A DNA stretch of 64,000 nucleotides from Phreatobacter sp. (lineage in GTDB: Bacteria; Pseudomonadota; Alphaproteobacteria; Rhizobiales; Phreatobacteraceae): the NCBI RefSeq assembly GCF_027532945.1, contig NZ_JAPZTZ010000005.1, positions 146,254 to 210,253 of the forward strand, given 5' to 3'. Shown here piece by piece: positions 19,029 to 28,090 of this stretch (positions are counted from its first letter, which is position 1; each line of letters starts with the position of its first letter). Position numbers and translations under genes: made by a program. A model generated the notes under the pieces. That model was not told the origin of the DNA. It was given only the letters and a program-made list of their open reading frames with translations, and did no database searches.

Positions 19029-20018
19029 ATGAGCGGCAATGGCGGCGCCCGGTTCGGCGCATCTTTCGGCGGATCCTTCGGCGGCGGCTATGGCGCCGCG
19101 CCCCAGCCGGCGGCGGCTGCGGCTCCCGTTGCCGCCCCGGCCGCGGCCGGCGACCTCATCAAGGACACCACGACCCGCGATTTCGTGAAGGACGTGCTGG
19201 AGGAATCCAAGAAGCAGCCCGTCCTCGTCGATTTCTGGGCCACCTGGTGCGGGCCCTGCAAGCAGCTCACCCCCGTGCTCGAGAAGGTCGTCCAGTCCTT
19301 CAAGGGCAAGGTGAAGCTGGTGAAGATGGACATCGACAAGCACCCGGAGATCGCCGGCCAGCTCGGCATCCAGTCGATTCCCGCGGTCATCGCCTTCGAC
19401 AAGGGCCAGGGCATCGACGGCTTCATGGGCGCCCTGCCCGAGGGCCAGGTGAAGGCCTTCATCGACAAGCTGGTCGGTGGCAAGGTCAGCCCTGACCTCG
19501 CCGGGGCTCTCGCCGCCGCCGATGCGGCGCTGGTGGAGGGCGATACCGCCGGCGCGGCGCAGGTCTATGCGCAGGTCCTCGGCGTCGAGCCGGACAATCT
19601 CCATGCGCTGGCGGGCCTTGCCCGCTGCGCCATCGAGACCGGCGACCTTGAGCAGGCCAAGGCCATCCTCGCCGAGGTGCCGGCCGACAAGGCGAACGAC
19701 AAGGCGGTGGCCGCCGCCCGCGCCGCGCTGGAACTGGCCGAGCAGGCCGCCGACCTCGGTCCCATCCACGAGTTCGAGCATCGCCTCGCCCAGGACCCGG
19801 CCGACCACCAGGCCCGCTTCGACCTTGCCGTGGCGCTCAACGCCAAGGGCCAGCGCGAGGAGGCGACCGACCACCTGCTGGAGATCTTCCGCCGCGACCG
19901 CACCTGGAACGAGGACGGCGCCCGCAAGCAGCTGGTTCAGTTCTTCGAGGCCTGGGGCCCGATGGATGAGGCGACCATTGCCGGCCGCCGCAAGCTGTCC
20001 TCGCTGCTCTTCCGCTGA
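19029..20018 (+). CDS. cnoX: CnoX/YbbN-type thioredoxin co-chaperone with TPR tail
   Basis: A 329-residue protein with three parts. A Gly/Ala-rich N-terminal tail comes first (about 40 residues), then a thioredoxin domain with an intact WCGPC active site, then a C-terminal TPR_19/20 region of about 180 residues. Homologues act as chaperedoxins, protecting proteins from hypochlorite or oxidation and handing clients to GroEL. The WCGPC form keeps redox activity, unlike E. coli YbbN. It is monocistronic with its own terminator. Confidence 0.9.
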   Translation: MSGNGGARFGASFGGSFGGGYGAAPQPAAAAAPVAAPAAAGDLIKDTTTRDFVKDVLEESKKQPVLVDFWATWCGPCKQLTPVLEKVVQSFKGKVKLVKMDIDKHPEIAGQLGIQSIPAVIAFDKGQGIDGFMGALPEGQVKAFIDKLVGGKVSPDLAGALAAADAALVEGDTAGAAQVYAQVLGVEPDNLHALAGLARCAIETGDLEQAKAILAEVPADKANDKAVAAARAALELAEQAADLGPIHEFEHRLAQDPADHQARFDLAVALNAKGQREEATDHLLEIFRRDRTWNEDGARKQLVQFFEAWGPMDEATIAGRRKLSSLLFR

Positions 20019-20040
20019 CGATCTCTCACCGAAACGACGA

Positions 20041-20067
20041 AGGGCCGGCTTGGAGCCGGCCTTTTTT
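20041..20067 (+). terminator. Rho-independent terminator of cnoX
   Basis: GGCCGGCT and AGCCGGCC pair around TGG and are followed by TTTTTT, 23 bases after the cnoX stop. Confidence 0.92.
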
Positions 20068-20093
20068 GTTGTGCTGATCGGTGGGTCCGCGCC

Positions 20094-21257
20094 TCAGGCG
20101 TTCGCCGCCCGCAGCGCCCGGTCGATATCGGCATAGAGGTCGTCGACGGCCTCCAGGCCGACCGACAGGCGCAGGAGGTCGGTCGGGCAGGGGGAGCCCG
20201 CGCCCTCGATCGAGGCGCGATGCTCGATGAGGCTCTCGACACCGCCGAGCGAGGTGGCGCGCTTCCACAGTTCGACGCGCGCTGCAGCCGAGATCGCCGC
20301 CTGCTCGCCTGCCTTGACCCGGATCGACAGCATGCCGCCGAAACCGCCGGTCATCTGCCGCGCCGCGAGGGCGTGCTGGGGATGGGTGGAGAGGCCCGGA
20401 TAGAGCACCTCGCCGACCATCGGATGGGCCGCGAGCTTCTCGGCCAGCGCCAGCGCGGCTTTCGCCTGCGCCTCGACACGCACATGCAGCGTGCGCATGC
20501 CGCGCATCAGGAGGAAGGCCTCGAAGGGACCGAGGATCTGGCCGTGCATGGAGCGCACGCGGCGCACCTTGGCCCAGAACTCGTTGGCCTCGCGGGTGAC
20601 GAGCGCGCCTGCCACCACATCCGAGTGGCCGTTGAGATATTTCGTCGCCGCATGCATGACGATGTCGGCGCCGAGCGTCAGCGGCCGCGTCAGCACCGGC
20701 GTCGCGACGGTCGAATCCACCGCGCAGATGGCCCCCGCCGCATGGGCGATCTCGGAGATCGCGGCGATGTCGGAGACGGTCCAGAGCGGGTTCGACGGCG
20801 TCTCCAGCCAGACCAGCTTCGTCTTGCCCGGCACCACCGCCGCCTTGACCGCGGCGAGGTCCGCCGTGTCGACGAAGGTCGTCGTGTAGCCGTAGGTGGT
20901 GGCGTCATTCATCAGCCAGTTGCGCAGCGCCCAGTACATGACCGTCGGCGCGACGATGTGGGCACCCGCCGGCAGGGCCATGACGAGGGCCGTCGCCGCC
21001 GACATGCCGGAGCCGAGCAGCATGGTCTCGGCACCCTCCTCGAGGGCTGTCAGCACCGCCTCGCACTGGCGCACCGTCTGGTTGTCGGGGCGGCCATAGA
21101 TGAAGCCGTTGCGGTACTGGTTGTCGGGATCGCGGATGAAGGTCGTCGCCACATGGATCGGCGTCACCACCGCATGGGTCTCGGCCTCCTCCCAGCCGAG
21201 GGCCTGGGCGGCGAGCGTGCGCGGCGCGAGGCCGTTGGTCGGGGGCTTGGCGGACAT
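20094..21257 (-). CDS. Cys/Met metabolism PLP-dependent enzyme (cystathionine beta-lyase-like)
   Basis: A 387-residue gamma-family PLP enzyme. The PLP lysine is in MHAATKYLNGHSDVVAG, the phosphate-binding loop is GSGMSAATA, and the Tyr/Arg contact from the partner subunit is in YGRPDNQT. It is either cystathionine beta-lyase (MetC) or a cystathionine gamma-synthase-type enzyme of methionine/cysteine interconversion, and I favour beta-lyase by overall feel of the sequence. Single gene, divergent from the rhomboid protease. Confidence 0.87.
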   Translation of the reverse strand: MSAKPPTNGLAPRTLAAQALGWEEAETHAVVTPIHVATTFIRDPDNQYRNGFIYGRPDNQTVRQCEAVLTALEEGAETMLLGSGMSAATALVMALPAGAHIVAPTVMYWALRNWLMNDATTYGYTTTFVDTADLAAVKAAVVPGKTKLVWLETPSNPLWTVSDIAAISEIAHAAGAICAVDSTVATPVLTRPLTLGADIVMHAATKYLNGHSDVVAGALVTREANEFWAKVRRVRSMHGQILGPFEAFLLMRGMRTLHVRVEAQAKAALALAEKLAAHPMVGEVLYPGLSTHPQHALAARQMTGGFGGMLSIRVKAGEQAAISAAARVELWKRATSLGGVESLIEHRASIEGAGSPCPTDLLRLSVGLEAVDDLYADIDRALRAANA

Positions 21258-21401
21258 GCGGGATCCTCTGAAGGGCGGAAGGCAGGGCGCGGCAAGCCCG
21301 CGCTTCCATCATCCGCAACTACAACTCTCATATGATGGAATCAAGGGCGCCGTGCCGCGCCGGCCATGGCGGGGCGGGGTTCGGCACGCTACCTTCCCAC
21401 C

Positions 21402-22133
21402 ATGTTCCTCCCCCTCGCCGACAACAACCCCTATCGACGCATCGTCCAGCCCTACGTCACCTTCGCGCTGATCGCGCTGAACGTGGCGATCTTCCTGCTG
21501 ACGACGGGCCTCGTGCCGGCGCAGAGCGCCCAGGCCAATGCGCTGGGCCTCGGCCTCATCCCGGCGATATTCACCGACGGGGCCATGCTGGCGCCGGACC
21601 TCCAGGTGGTGCCGTCCTGGGCGACATGGCTCACCTACATGTTCATGCATGGCGGCTGGATGCACCTCATCGGCAACATGCTGTTCCTCTGGGTCTTCGC
21701 CGACAATGTCGAGGACGCCATGGGCCATACGCGCTTTCTCGTCTTCTATCTGGTCTGCGGCCTGTTCGGCGCGGCGGTCCACCTGTTCTTCAATACGGGG
21801 TCGCAGGCGCCGCTGGTCGGTGCGTCCGGAGCCATTTCCGGCGTGCTCGCCGCCTATCTGCTGCTCTATCCGCGCGTCCGCGTCTTCGGCCTCGTCTTCA
21901 ACATCATCCCGATCTCCATTCCGGTCTGGCTGGCGCTCGGCACCTGGGTGGTGCTGCAGGTCGTCCATCTCGTCACCGCCCATGGCGGCGCCACCGCCTG
22001 GTGGGCCCATGTCGGCGGCCTCGTCGCCGGCGCGGCGCTAGTCGCCGTGATGAAGCAGCCCGACGCCCAGCTCTTCAGCCACGAGCGCGTTCTGGCCGTC
22101 ACTGTGCCGCGCATGCCGCTGCGTCGGCCGTGA
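21402..22133 (+). CDS. Rhomboid family intramembrane serine protease
   Basis: A 243-residue multi-span membrane protein. It has the rhomboid signature HGGWMHLIGNMLFLWVF, the catalytic Ser in VGASGAISGVLAAY, and the catalytic His in WWAHVGGLVAG. All three elements are intact, so it should be an active protease cutting transmembrane helices. The ATG at 21402 is preferred because the hydrophobic segment follows soon after PYRRIVQPYVTF. Substrates are unknown. Confidence 0.93.
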   Translation: MFLPLADNNPYRRIVQPYVTFALIALNVAIFLLTTGLVPAQSAQANALGLGLIPAIFTDGAMLAPDLQVVPSWATWLTYMFMHGGWMHLIGNMLFLWVFADNVEDAMGHTRFLVFYLVCGLFGAAVHLFFNTGSQAPLVGASGAISGVLAAYLLLYPRVRVFGLVFNIIPISIPVWLALGTWVVLQVVHLVTAHGGATAWWAHVGGLVAGAALVAVMKQPDAQLFSHERVLAVTVPRMPLRRP

Positions 22134-22370
22134 GGCGGCTTTTGCCTCGCCGGGGCCTTTGGCCTACAGAGCGTGGAACAGAAGGCCATCCAGCGCGTTC
22201 GCGATTCGCGGGGGGACCATCATGACGAGTGTTAGGGACGTGGCGCGGCCGGCTCTATCGGACGCGCGGCGACTTTTCGCCACGCTTCGGCCCGAAGGCC
22301 GCCCTCACCGCTTCGCACAGATCGTCACGACCGGCGTCGCGACGACGGCCTGAACCGGGATCGCATCGCC

Positions 22371-23318
22371 TTGGACGTCGCTCCGCTCGTCTCCGCCTAC
22401 CGCTACCGCTTCCATGTGCTCGACGCCTATGGCGCGCGCACCGGCGGTCTGGCGCGTCCGGCGGTGACCATCGAGGAGGCGCTGCGCCAGGCCGCCGCCG
22501 AGCTGAAGCTCGTCGCCGATCCGCCCGGCCAGCTGAAGCGTCTCGCACACCGCATCAATGCCGAGACCCGTGCCGCCCTGCGCGATGTCATCGCCCGGGC
22601 CGAGAACGACCTCGCCATCGCCATCACCCGCTTCGGCACCGATATTGGCGCGCCGCCGACCGGCCCGCATATCGACCTGCGCGCGACGCTCGACGGTCTC
22701 GATCGTGCCTATCGCGCCTTCGATCCGTCGCCGCACGATTTCGACGGCTGGTATGACCAGCTCGACGCACAGATCGCCCATCTTTCCGCCCTGCTGCAGC
22801 TGGAGAAGGATCTCGATGCGGCGCGCGGCGGCAGCTCGATCCGCGTCCCCAACCGTGGGCCGAACCGGCTGCGCTTGGTTCTCGTCGTCCTCGCGGTTGC
22901 GGCCATCGCCGCCCTTGGGGTTGCCGCGCTCACCATGGTCATGCGGCCGGGGGACAGCCCCTCGGCGCCCGACCAGCAGATCGCCGGTCCCGAGCAGCCG
23001 CGCCGGGTGCGCACCGTGCCCATCACCGTTGCCCCGACGCCCGCGGTCGATGCGCCGCCTGTTCCGACGCCGCAGGCCAGCGTCTGCCGCTCCTTCGAGC
23101 TGGAGGTCGGTTCCGACGGCGCCAACCTCGTCGACGCGCCGCTCGGCGGGCAGCCGGTGGCGCGCCTGCCGGCCGGCGAGAAGGTTCGCCTGCGCCAGGT
23201 GGTGGAACTCGGGCCCGCCCGCCTTGTCGAGGTGGAGGTGCCGGCGCGCAATGCCCGCGGCTTCATCGCCGAGCGGGAGCTGCGCCTGCCGGTGATGGCC
23301 TGGACCTGCGATCGCTGA
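22371..23318 (+). CDS. Hypothetical protein with one transmembrane segment and SH3-like tail
   Basis: A 315-residue protein I do not recognise. Residues 1-150 are helical and soluble, with AVTIEEALRQAAAELK. One membrane span (LVLVVLAVAAIAALGVAAL) lies near residues 165-187, followed by a Pro-rich linker and a C-terminal beta domain that reads like a bacterial SH3 fold (ARLPAGEKVRLRQVV, ARGFIAERELRLP). The TTG start at 22371 has a poor ribosome-binding site. A better one precedes an ATG at 22222 in another frame, so a frameshift or a short upstream frame is possible. Confidence 0.65.
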   Translation: MDVAPLVSAYRYRFHVLDAYGARTGGLARPAVTIEEALRQAAAELKLVADPPGQLKRLAHRINAETRAALRDVIARAENDLAIAITRFGTDIGAPPTGPHIDLRATLDGLDRAYRAFDPSPHDFDGWYDQLDAQIAHLSALLQLEKDLDAARGGSSIRVPNRGPNRLRLVLVVLAVAAIAALGVAALTMVMRPGDSPSAPDQQIAGPEQPRRVRTVPITVAPTPAVDAPPVPTPQASVCRSFELEVGSDGANLVDAPLGGQPVARLPAGEKVRLRQVVELGPARLVEVEVPARNARGFIAERELRLPVMAWTCDR

Positions 23319-23328
23319 TCAGACCCCG

Positions 23329-23374
23329 GCGATGGAATCCATCGGGGGTTAGATGCCTGCGATGGAATCCATCG
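23329..23374. repeat. 16-base direct repeat, 30-base unit, at the end of the dehydratase gene
   Basis: GCGATGGAATCCATCG occurs at 23329-23344 and again at 23359-23374. Each copy is itself nearly palindromic (CGATGG-AAT-CCATCG). The second copy encodes the last residues of the pterin dehydratase. The first lies just past its stop and would encode the same residues in the same frame, so it is an in-frame 30-base duplication across the stop codon. The outer copy can also fold as a hairpin with CCCC/GGGG arms. Confidence 0.8.
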
Positions 23375-23651
23375 CTCGGGCCAGCGCCACGTCCTTCTCG
23401 GTGAGCCCGCCGGCATCGTGGGTGGAGAGCGTCACCTCGACGGTGCGATAGACGTTGAACCATTCGGGATGGTGGTCCATCGCCTCGGCGACGAGCGCGA
23501 CGCGGCTCATGAACCCCCAGGCCTCCGAGAAGTCGCGAAAGGCGAAGCGCCGGGTGATGGCATCGCGGCCCTCGGCCTCGATCCAGCCGGGCAGGGCGGC
23601 GAGGGCGGCGCGCCGCTCGTCGTCGGTCAGTCTCTTCACGGTCTGCGCCAT
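23349..23651 (-). CDS. phhB: 4a-hydroxytetrahydrobiopterin dehydratase
   Basis: A 100-residue pterin-4a-carbinolamine dehydratase. The active-site motif [20 protein letters not shown] contains the His-His-Pro of the family, and the length is standard. It recycles pterin cofactor for aromatic amino acid hydroxylases or supports molybdopterin-type pathways. No phenylalanine hydroxylase gene is adjacent. The C-terminal MDSIAGI coding block is duplicated just past the stop. Confidence 0.93.
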   Translation of the reverse strand: MAQTVKRLTDDERRAALAALPGWIEAEGRDAITRRFAFRDFSEAWGFMSRVALVAEAMDHHPEWFNVYRTVEVTLSTHDAGGLTEKDVALARAMDSIAGI

Positions 23652-24020
23652 GCGGCCCTCTTGCGTCCTGTCCTGTCCAGCCCGGATCTAGGTCGCCCCG
23701 CGCCGCCGGCAAGCGGCGGGGCGGAAACGAAAACGGGCCGGCGCCTGAAGCGCCGACCCGCACGTTCGCGTCGGAGGGGATGACCGAACGTTCTGCCATC
23801 GGTGGGAACCGATGGGCTCGTCCCGTTCGTGCACCCCGGGGGGCTGGGGGGCTGAAGAGTCCGGGGCGGCGCGAGCCGGGGAACGAGGCAACGGTTGGAA
23901 GGTCGCCCCCGCTCTTGGCCCCACGGGGGCCGAATTGGGGCGGTAGCATGGCATGTCTCACCGCCGCGTGATCGGATGATCCGCGACGGGTAAGGGGCTA
24001 CAGTCCGAGAGCCGCAGGCC
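23652..24020. other. 369-base gap with consecutive stable stems, possible structured RNA
   Basis: No convincing protein frame. Three stems follow one another: CGGGCCGGCGC with GCGCCGACCCG (23734-23760, one mismatch), ACGTTCG with CGAACGT (23762-23791), and CCATCGGT with ACCGATGG (23796-23815). A fourth GGCCCC/GGGGCC hairpin lies near 23914-23931. Read on the minus strand, the first stem is followed by a T-rich stretch like a terminator. This fits either a small RNA or the leader/trailer between the flanking minus-strand genes. I could not match it to a known RNA family. Confidence 0.4.
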
Positions 24021-24536
24021 TCAGGCAGCGTCCTGGCTGCAGGGCAGGATCAGTGGCGCGTGGCCGGTGGCGGTGAGGAACGTCACCAGGTCCTCGCGGC
24101 GTATCGAGGTCGTCGCCGTGTTCTCGAGCGGGTGATAGTTCAGGATCTCGTGTCGCATCATCGCCGCATCCAGCACCACGGTGACACGGCCGTCGGTGTC
24201 CGCAATGGCCCCGAAAGGCGTCACCGAGCCCGGCTTGACCCCCCAGACCTCCTCCAGGAGCTCGCCAGAGCCGAAGGACAGCCGCCCCGAGGCGCCGATC
24301 ACCTCATGCAGGCGCTTCAGGTCGATCACCGCGTCCCCCAGCGCCACCACCAGGAACAGCCGGCCCTTCTTGTCCTTGAGGAACAGGTTCTTGGTGTGGC
24401 CGCCTGGGATGCTCTCCTTCACGTGCCGGCTCTCGGCGACGGTGAACACCGCCTCGTGCTCATGGGTCGTGGTGGCGATGCCAAGGCGCTCGAACAGGGC
24501 GAAGAGGGCGGCGCGCCGCGCGGCGATATCGGTCAT
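24021..24536 (-). CDS. YbaK/ProX-type aminoacyl-tRNA deacylase
   Basis: A 171-residue editing-domain protein of the prolyl-tRNA deacylase superfamily. The catalytic lysine region is in GGHTKNLFLKDKKGRLFLVV, and the motif GSVTPFGAIAD is strongly conserved in ProX/PrdX. It hydrolyses mischarged tRNA (Ala-tRNAPro in characterised members). A longer in-frame extension overlaps the tlpA gene and is not used. I take ATG 24536, 17 bases after the tlpA stop, so co-transcription with tlpA is likely. Confidence 0.9.
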   Translation of the reverse strand: MTDIAARRAALFALFERLGIATTTHEHEAVFTVAESRHVKESIPGGHTKNLFLKDKKGRLFLVVALGDAVIDLKRLHEVIGASGRLSFGSGELLEEVWGVKPGSVTPFGAIADTDGRVTVVLDAAMMRHEILNYHPLENTATTSIRREDLVTFLTATGHAPLILPCSQDAA

Positions 24537-24553
24537 GCCAGAGAATCCGTGTG

Positions 24554-25183
24554 TCAGCCGCCGAGCGCCGTGCGGATGAGCCTGAGCGCATCCTCGCTCG
24601 CCCATTCGGCAGGACCGGCGATGAAGCCCAATTCGCAGCCATTGCCGTCGATCAGCAGCGTGGTGGGCATGCCGAAGGCGCGACCGGCAGTCTTCAAGTC
24701 CTGAAAGATGCGGGCGCTGTGGTCGTTGTAATTGGCGAGCTTGGTGATGCCGGTCTCGGTCAGCCAGGTCGCCGCCCGGTCGGGATTGCGGGTGTCGATA
24801 TTCACCGCCACCACCTCGAAGCGCTCGCTGCCCAGCGTCTCCTGCAGGCGGTCGAGCGCCGGCATCTCGTGGCGGCAGGGGGCGCACCACGTGGCCCAGA
24901 GGTTGAGCAGCACCATGCGGCCGCGGAAGTCGGCCATGGTGAGCTGCCGCCCATCGGGCGCCTTGAAGGAAAGGTTCGGCGCCACCATCGGCGCCTCGGT
25001 GACCTTGAAGGCCGCGACTTCGCCGCGGGCGAGGGGCTGGAGCTTCGCGGCGGTGGCGCGCGCTGCGGTGCAGGCGGCGCTCGACGCATTGCGCGCCGGG
25101 CCACCGGTCCAGTAGAAGGCGATTGCACCGGCGCCCAGACCGATCAGTCCTGCCACGAGGATGGTCATGCGGGCGCGGGACAA
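24554..25183 (-). CDS. tlpA: TlpA family thiol:disulfide interchange protein
   Basis: A 209-residue membrane-anchored thioredoxin. The N-terminal anchor is [18 protein letters not shown], and the periplasmic thioredoxin domain holds the active site [17 protein letters not shown] plus the cis-Pro in GMPTTLLID. TlpA reduces periplasmic proteins, including copper chaperones and CoxB, during cytochrome oxidase assembly. AGGAG before the TTG at 25183 supports that start, with an in-frame ATG five codons later. It is divergent from argH, an arrangement common in Hyphomicrobiales. Confidence 0.92.
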   Translation of the reverse strand: MSRARMTILVAGLIGLGAGAIAFYWTGGPARNASSAACTAARATAAKLQPLARGEVAAFKVTEAPMVAPNLSFKAPDGRQLTMADFRGRMVLLNLWATWCAPCRHEMPALDRLQETLGSERFEVVAVNIDTRNPDRAATWLTETGITKLANYNDHSARIFQDLKTAGRAFGMPTTLLIDGNGCELGFIAGPAEWASEDALRLIRTALGG

Positions 25184-25212
25184 CAGCTCTTCTCCTTCGC
25201 AGGGACGTGACG

Positions 25213-26610
25213 ATGACCAAAGCCGACACTGCCGGCAATACCATGTGGGGCGGCCGCTACGCTTCCGGCCCGGCCGCCGTGATGGAGGACATCAACGTCT
25301 CGATCGATTTCGACAAGCGTCTCTATAGGCAGGACATCGCCGGCTCGAAAGCCCATGTGGCGATGCTGGCCGAACAAGGCATCGTGAGCCGCGATGACGA
25401 AGCCGCGATCACCAAGGGCCTCGACAAGGTTCTTGCGGAGATCGAGGGCGGCACCTTCGTCTTCAAGCGCGCGCTCGAGGACATCCACATGAACGTGGAG
25501 GCGCGCCTCGCCGAGATCATCGGCGCGCCCGCCGGCCGGCTGCACACCGCCCGTTCGCGCAACGACCAGGTCGCCACCGACTTCAAGCTCTGGGTGCGCG
25601 ATGCCGTCGACGGCCTCGACGCCCAGCTGAAGGACCTGCAGAAGGCCCTCGCGGAGAAGGCCCTTGCCGAGGCCGCCACCGTCATGCCCGGCTTCACCCA
25701 CCTGCAGGTGGCCCAGCCGACCACCTTCGGCCACCACCTCCTCGCCTATGTCGAGATGGTCGGGCGCGACCGCGGCCGCTTTTCCGATGCGCGCAAGCGC
25801 CTCAACGAGAGCCCGCTCGGCGCCGCCGCCCTCTGCGGCACCTCCTTCCCCATCGACCGGCACATGACCGCGAAGGCCCTCGGCTTCGACCGTCCGACGG
25901 CGAACTCGCTCGACAGCGTCGCCGACCGCGATTTCGTCATGGAGAGCCTTGCCGCCGCCACCATCACCGCCGTGCACCTCTCCCGCCTCGCGGAAGAAAT
26001 CGTCATCTGGTGCTCCTCGCCCTTCTCCTTCGTGACCCTGTCGGACGCCTTCTCCACCGGCTCCTCGATCATGCCGCAGAAGCGCAACCCGGACGCCGCC
26101 GAGCTGGTGCGCGCCAAGGTCGGCCGCGTCCTCGGCGCCTTCAACGCCATCGTCGTGGTGCTCAAGGGCCTGCCGCTGACCTACCAGAAGGACATGCAGG
26201 AGGATAAGGAGCCGACCATGGACGCGCTCGCCTCCTTGTCCCTCGCCATCGCCGCCACGGCCGGCATGGTCCGCGACCTGAAGGCCAATGCGCCGGTGAT
26301 GAAGAAGGCCGCGGGCCAGGGCTATTCCACCGCGACCGACCTTGCCGACTGGTGCGTGCGCTCCCTCGGCATCCCCTTCCGCGAGAGCCACCACATCGCC
26401 GCCAAGGCGGTGGGTGTCGCCTCGGCCAAGGGCCTGCCGCTGCACAAGCTCAGCCTGGCCGACATGCAGGGCGTCGACAAACGCATCACCGCGGATGTCT
26501 TTTCGGTGCTGTCGGTGTCGAAGTCGGTGGCGAGCCGCACCAGCTATGGCGGCACCGCGCCGAAGAACGTGCGGGCGCAGGCGAAGCGCTGGCTGAAGAA
26601 GCTCGGCTGA
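25213..26610 (+). CDS. argH: Argininosuccinate lyase
   Basis: A 465-residue fumarase/aspartase-superfamily enzyme for the last step of arginine synthesis. The signature [16 protein letters not shown] is intact, and [19 protein letters not shown] and [13 protein letters not shown] are standard N-terminal elements. The ATG at 25213 is preferred over an upstream start that would run into tlpA's 5' region. Neither lysA nor a small lipoprotein gene follows, unlike in many relatives. Confidence 0.97.
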   Translation: MTKADTAGNTMWGGRYASGPAAVMEDINVSIDFDKRLYRQDIAGSKAHVAMLAEQGIVSRDDEAAITKGLDKVLAEIEGGTFVFKRALEDIHMNVEARLAEIIGAPAGRLHTARSRNDQVATDFKLWVRDAVDGLDAQLKDLQKALAEKALAEAATVMPGFTHLQVAQPTTFGHHLLAYVEMVGRDRGRFSDARKRLNESPLGAAALCGTSFPIDRHMTAKALGFDRPTANSLDSVADRDFVMESLAAATITAVHLSRLAEEIVIWCSSPFSFVTLSDAFSTGSSIMPQKRNPDAAELVRAKVGRVLGAFNAIVVVLKGLPLTYQKDMQEDKEPTMDALASLSLAIAATAGMVRDLKANAPVMKKAAGQGYSTATDLADWCVRSLGIPFRESHHIAAKAVGVASAKGLPLHKLSLADMQGVDKRITADVFSVLSVSKSVASRTSYGGTAPKNVRAQAKRWLKKLG

Positions 26611-26733
26611 GCCGGCTGATCACGAAGGCGTGACGCAGGGGAAGGGTTCCGGTTGTAACGGCCGGGGCCCTCTCGGACGTACCCTCCTCAAGCCGACCGC
26701 TATCGAAGGCGGCGGCATGACGGAGGGTCCCCG

Positions 26734-27726
26734 ATGCACCGCAAGCCCGCAGTTCTGAGCCTCATCCTGTCCGCCGCCATGGTCGCGCCCTTCGGCGCCG
26801 CCTCCGCCCAGGACTTCGACCCCGCGCCCATCGTCGAGATCATGCGGGCCAATGCGGGGCCCGGCACCCATCGGCCGAGCGGCGCCAAGGGCCGCTGCTA
26901 TGCCGCCGAATTCGTCCCCGCCGCCGCGGCGCGCGACCTCTCCAAGGCGGTGATCTTCACGCGCACCACGCCGGCTCTCGTCCGCTTCTCGGTCGGTGGC
27001 GGCAATCCGAATGTCGCCGATGGCTCGCGCGGCGGCAATCGTGGCCTTTCCATCCGCATCGACGGCGACGGGCCGGGCCAGACCGAATTCGTTATGGTCA
27101 ATGCGCCGATCAACTTCGCCAAGAGCCCGGCGCAGATGCTGGCCTTCCTCGAATCGCGCCGCCCCGGCGCCAACGGCCAGCCCGACCAGGACAAGATCCG
27201 CGCCTTCAACGAGGCGAACCCCGAGACGCTGGGGCAGGGTCGCTATCTCGCCAGCCAGCCGATCCCCGGCTCCTGGGTCGGCGTCAATTACTGGGCGCTG
27301 CACGCCTATACGCTGACCAATGCCGCCGGTGCCCGCCAGATCGTCCGCTTCCGCTGGGAGCCGCTCGACGGTCGCGTCGACCTCACCGATGACGAGGCCC
27401 GCGCCAGGCCCCGTGACTTCCTCGCCGACGAGATCGCCGGACGCCTCGCGGCGAACCGGCCCACGGGCCTGCGCATGATGGCAATCATCGGCCGTCCCGG
27501 CGATCCGACCAACGACGTGACCCGCCGCTGGGATGACGAGGATACCCGCCGCGCCGTCGAACTCGGCGTGCTGCATGTGCGCGCCGCCACCGACGCCGCC
27601 CGCTGCGACAGCCAGATCTTCGCGCCGACCATCCTCGCCGATGGCATCGACGGCCCGGCGGAGGACCCGATGTTCGCGGTCCGCACGCCGGCCTACGCCA
27701 TCTCCATCACCAAGCGGCAGAACTGA
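26734..27726 (+). CDS. Catalase-related peroxidase, exported (SrpA-like)
   Basis: A 330-residue protein with a Sec signal peptide (LSLILSAAMVAPFGAASA) followed by a minimal catalase core. TTPALVRFSVGGGNP and GNRGLSIRIDGD correspond to the heme-pocket Arg/Asn region. Members of this small-catalase group are periplasmic heme peroxidases rather than true catalases, about 150 residues shorter. It is a single gene. Two Cys residues (in GRCYAAE and ARCDSQ) could form a disulfide. Confidence 0.88.
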   Translation: MHRKPAVLSLILSAAMVAPFGAASAQDFDPAPIVEIMRANAGPGTHRPSGAKGRCYAAEFVPAAAARDLSKAVIFTRTTPALVRFSVGGGNPNVADGSRGGNRGLSIRIDGDGPGQTEFVMVNAPINFAKSPAQMLAFLESRRPGANGQPDQDKIRAFNEANPETLGQGRYLASQPIPGSWVGVNYWALHAYTLTNAAGARQIVRFRWEPLDGRVDLTDDEARARPRDFLADEIAGRLAANRPTGLRMMAIIGRPGDPTNDVTRRWDDEDTRRAVELGVLHVRAATDAARCDSQIFAPTILADGIDGPAEDPMFAVRTPAYAISITKRQN

Positions 27727-27762
27727 AGCCGGCAAAAGTCATCGCGCGAATAGTGCGGCGGG

Positions 27763-28080
27763 TCAGCTCACGCTGATCCGCTGCGTCGCGCGATACTCGC
27801 GGCCGTCCTCTTCGCGCCAGACGAAGGTGAGGGCCGTGGTCTTCTCGAAGCGGGCGATGAAGGCGAGATAGGGGTTGGCCGAGGTGCCGTTCCTGAAATC
27901 CGCGGCGAAGAGCAACTCGCCGTCGGCAAGAGCCTCGAAGCGGACGATCATCTTGCGCGGAACGGTCTGGCCGCCCTGCTGGCGCAGGCCCGTCTCCATC
28001 GGATGGTCGATCAGCGTGCGGATCTCGATGGGCTCGCCGGCCTTGGCGCTCGCCGGCATTCTGATGCGGGGGGTGCTCAT
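27763..28080 (-). CDS. soxZ: Thiosulfate-oxidation carrier subunit SoxZ
   Basis: A 105-residue Ig-like protein. It has RIRMPASAKAGEPIEIRTLI, then HPMETG and the C-terminal RATQRISVS, the regular SoxZ pattern. It pairs with SoxY to hold the sulfur-carrying arm. It is last in a five-gene operon, ten bases after soxY. soxA, soxX and soxB are not in the window, so this is a reduced set of the type seen with flavocytochrome c. Confidence 0.93.
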   Translation of the reverse strand: MSTPRIRMPASAKAGEPIEIRTLIDHPMETGLRQQGGQTVPRKMIVRFEALADGELLFAADFRNGTSANPYLAFIARFEKTTALTFVWREEDGREYRATQRISVS

Positions 28081-28090
28081 CGTCCGGTCC

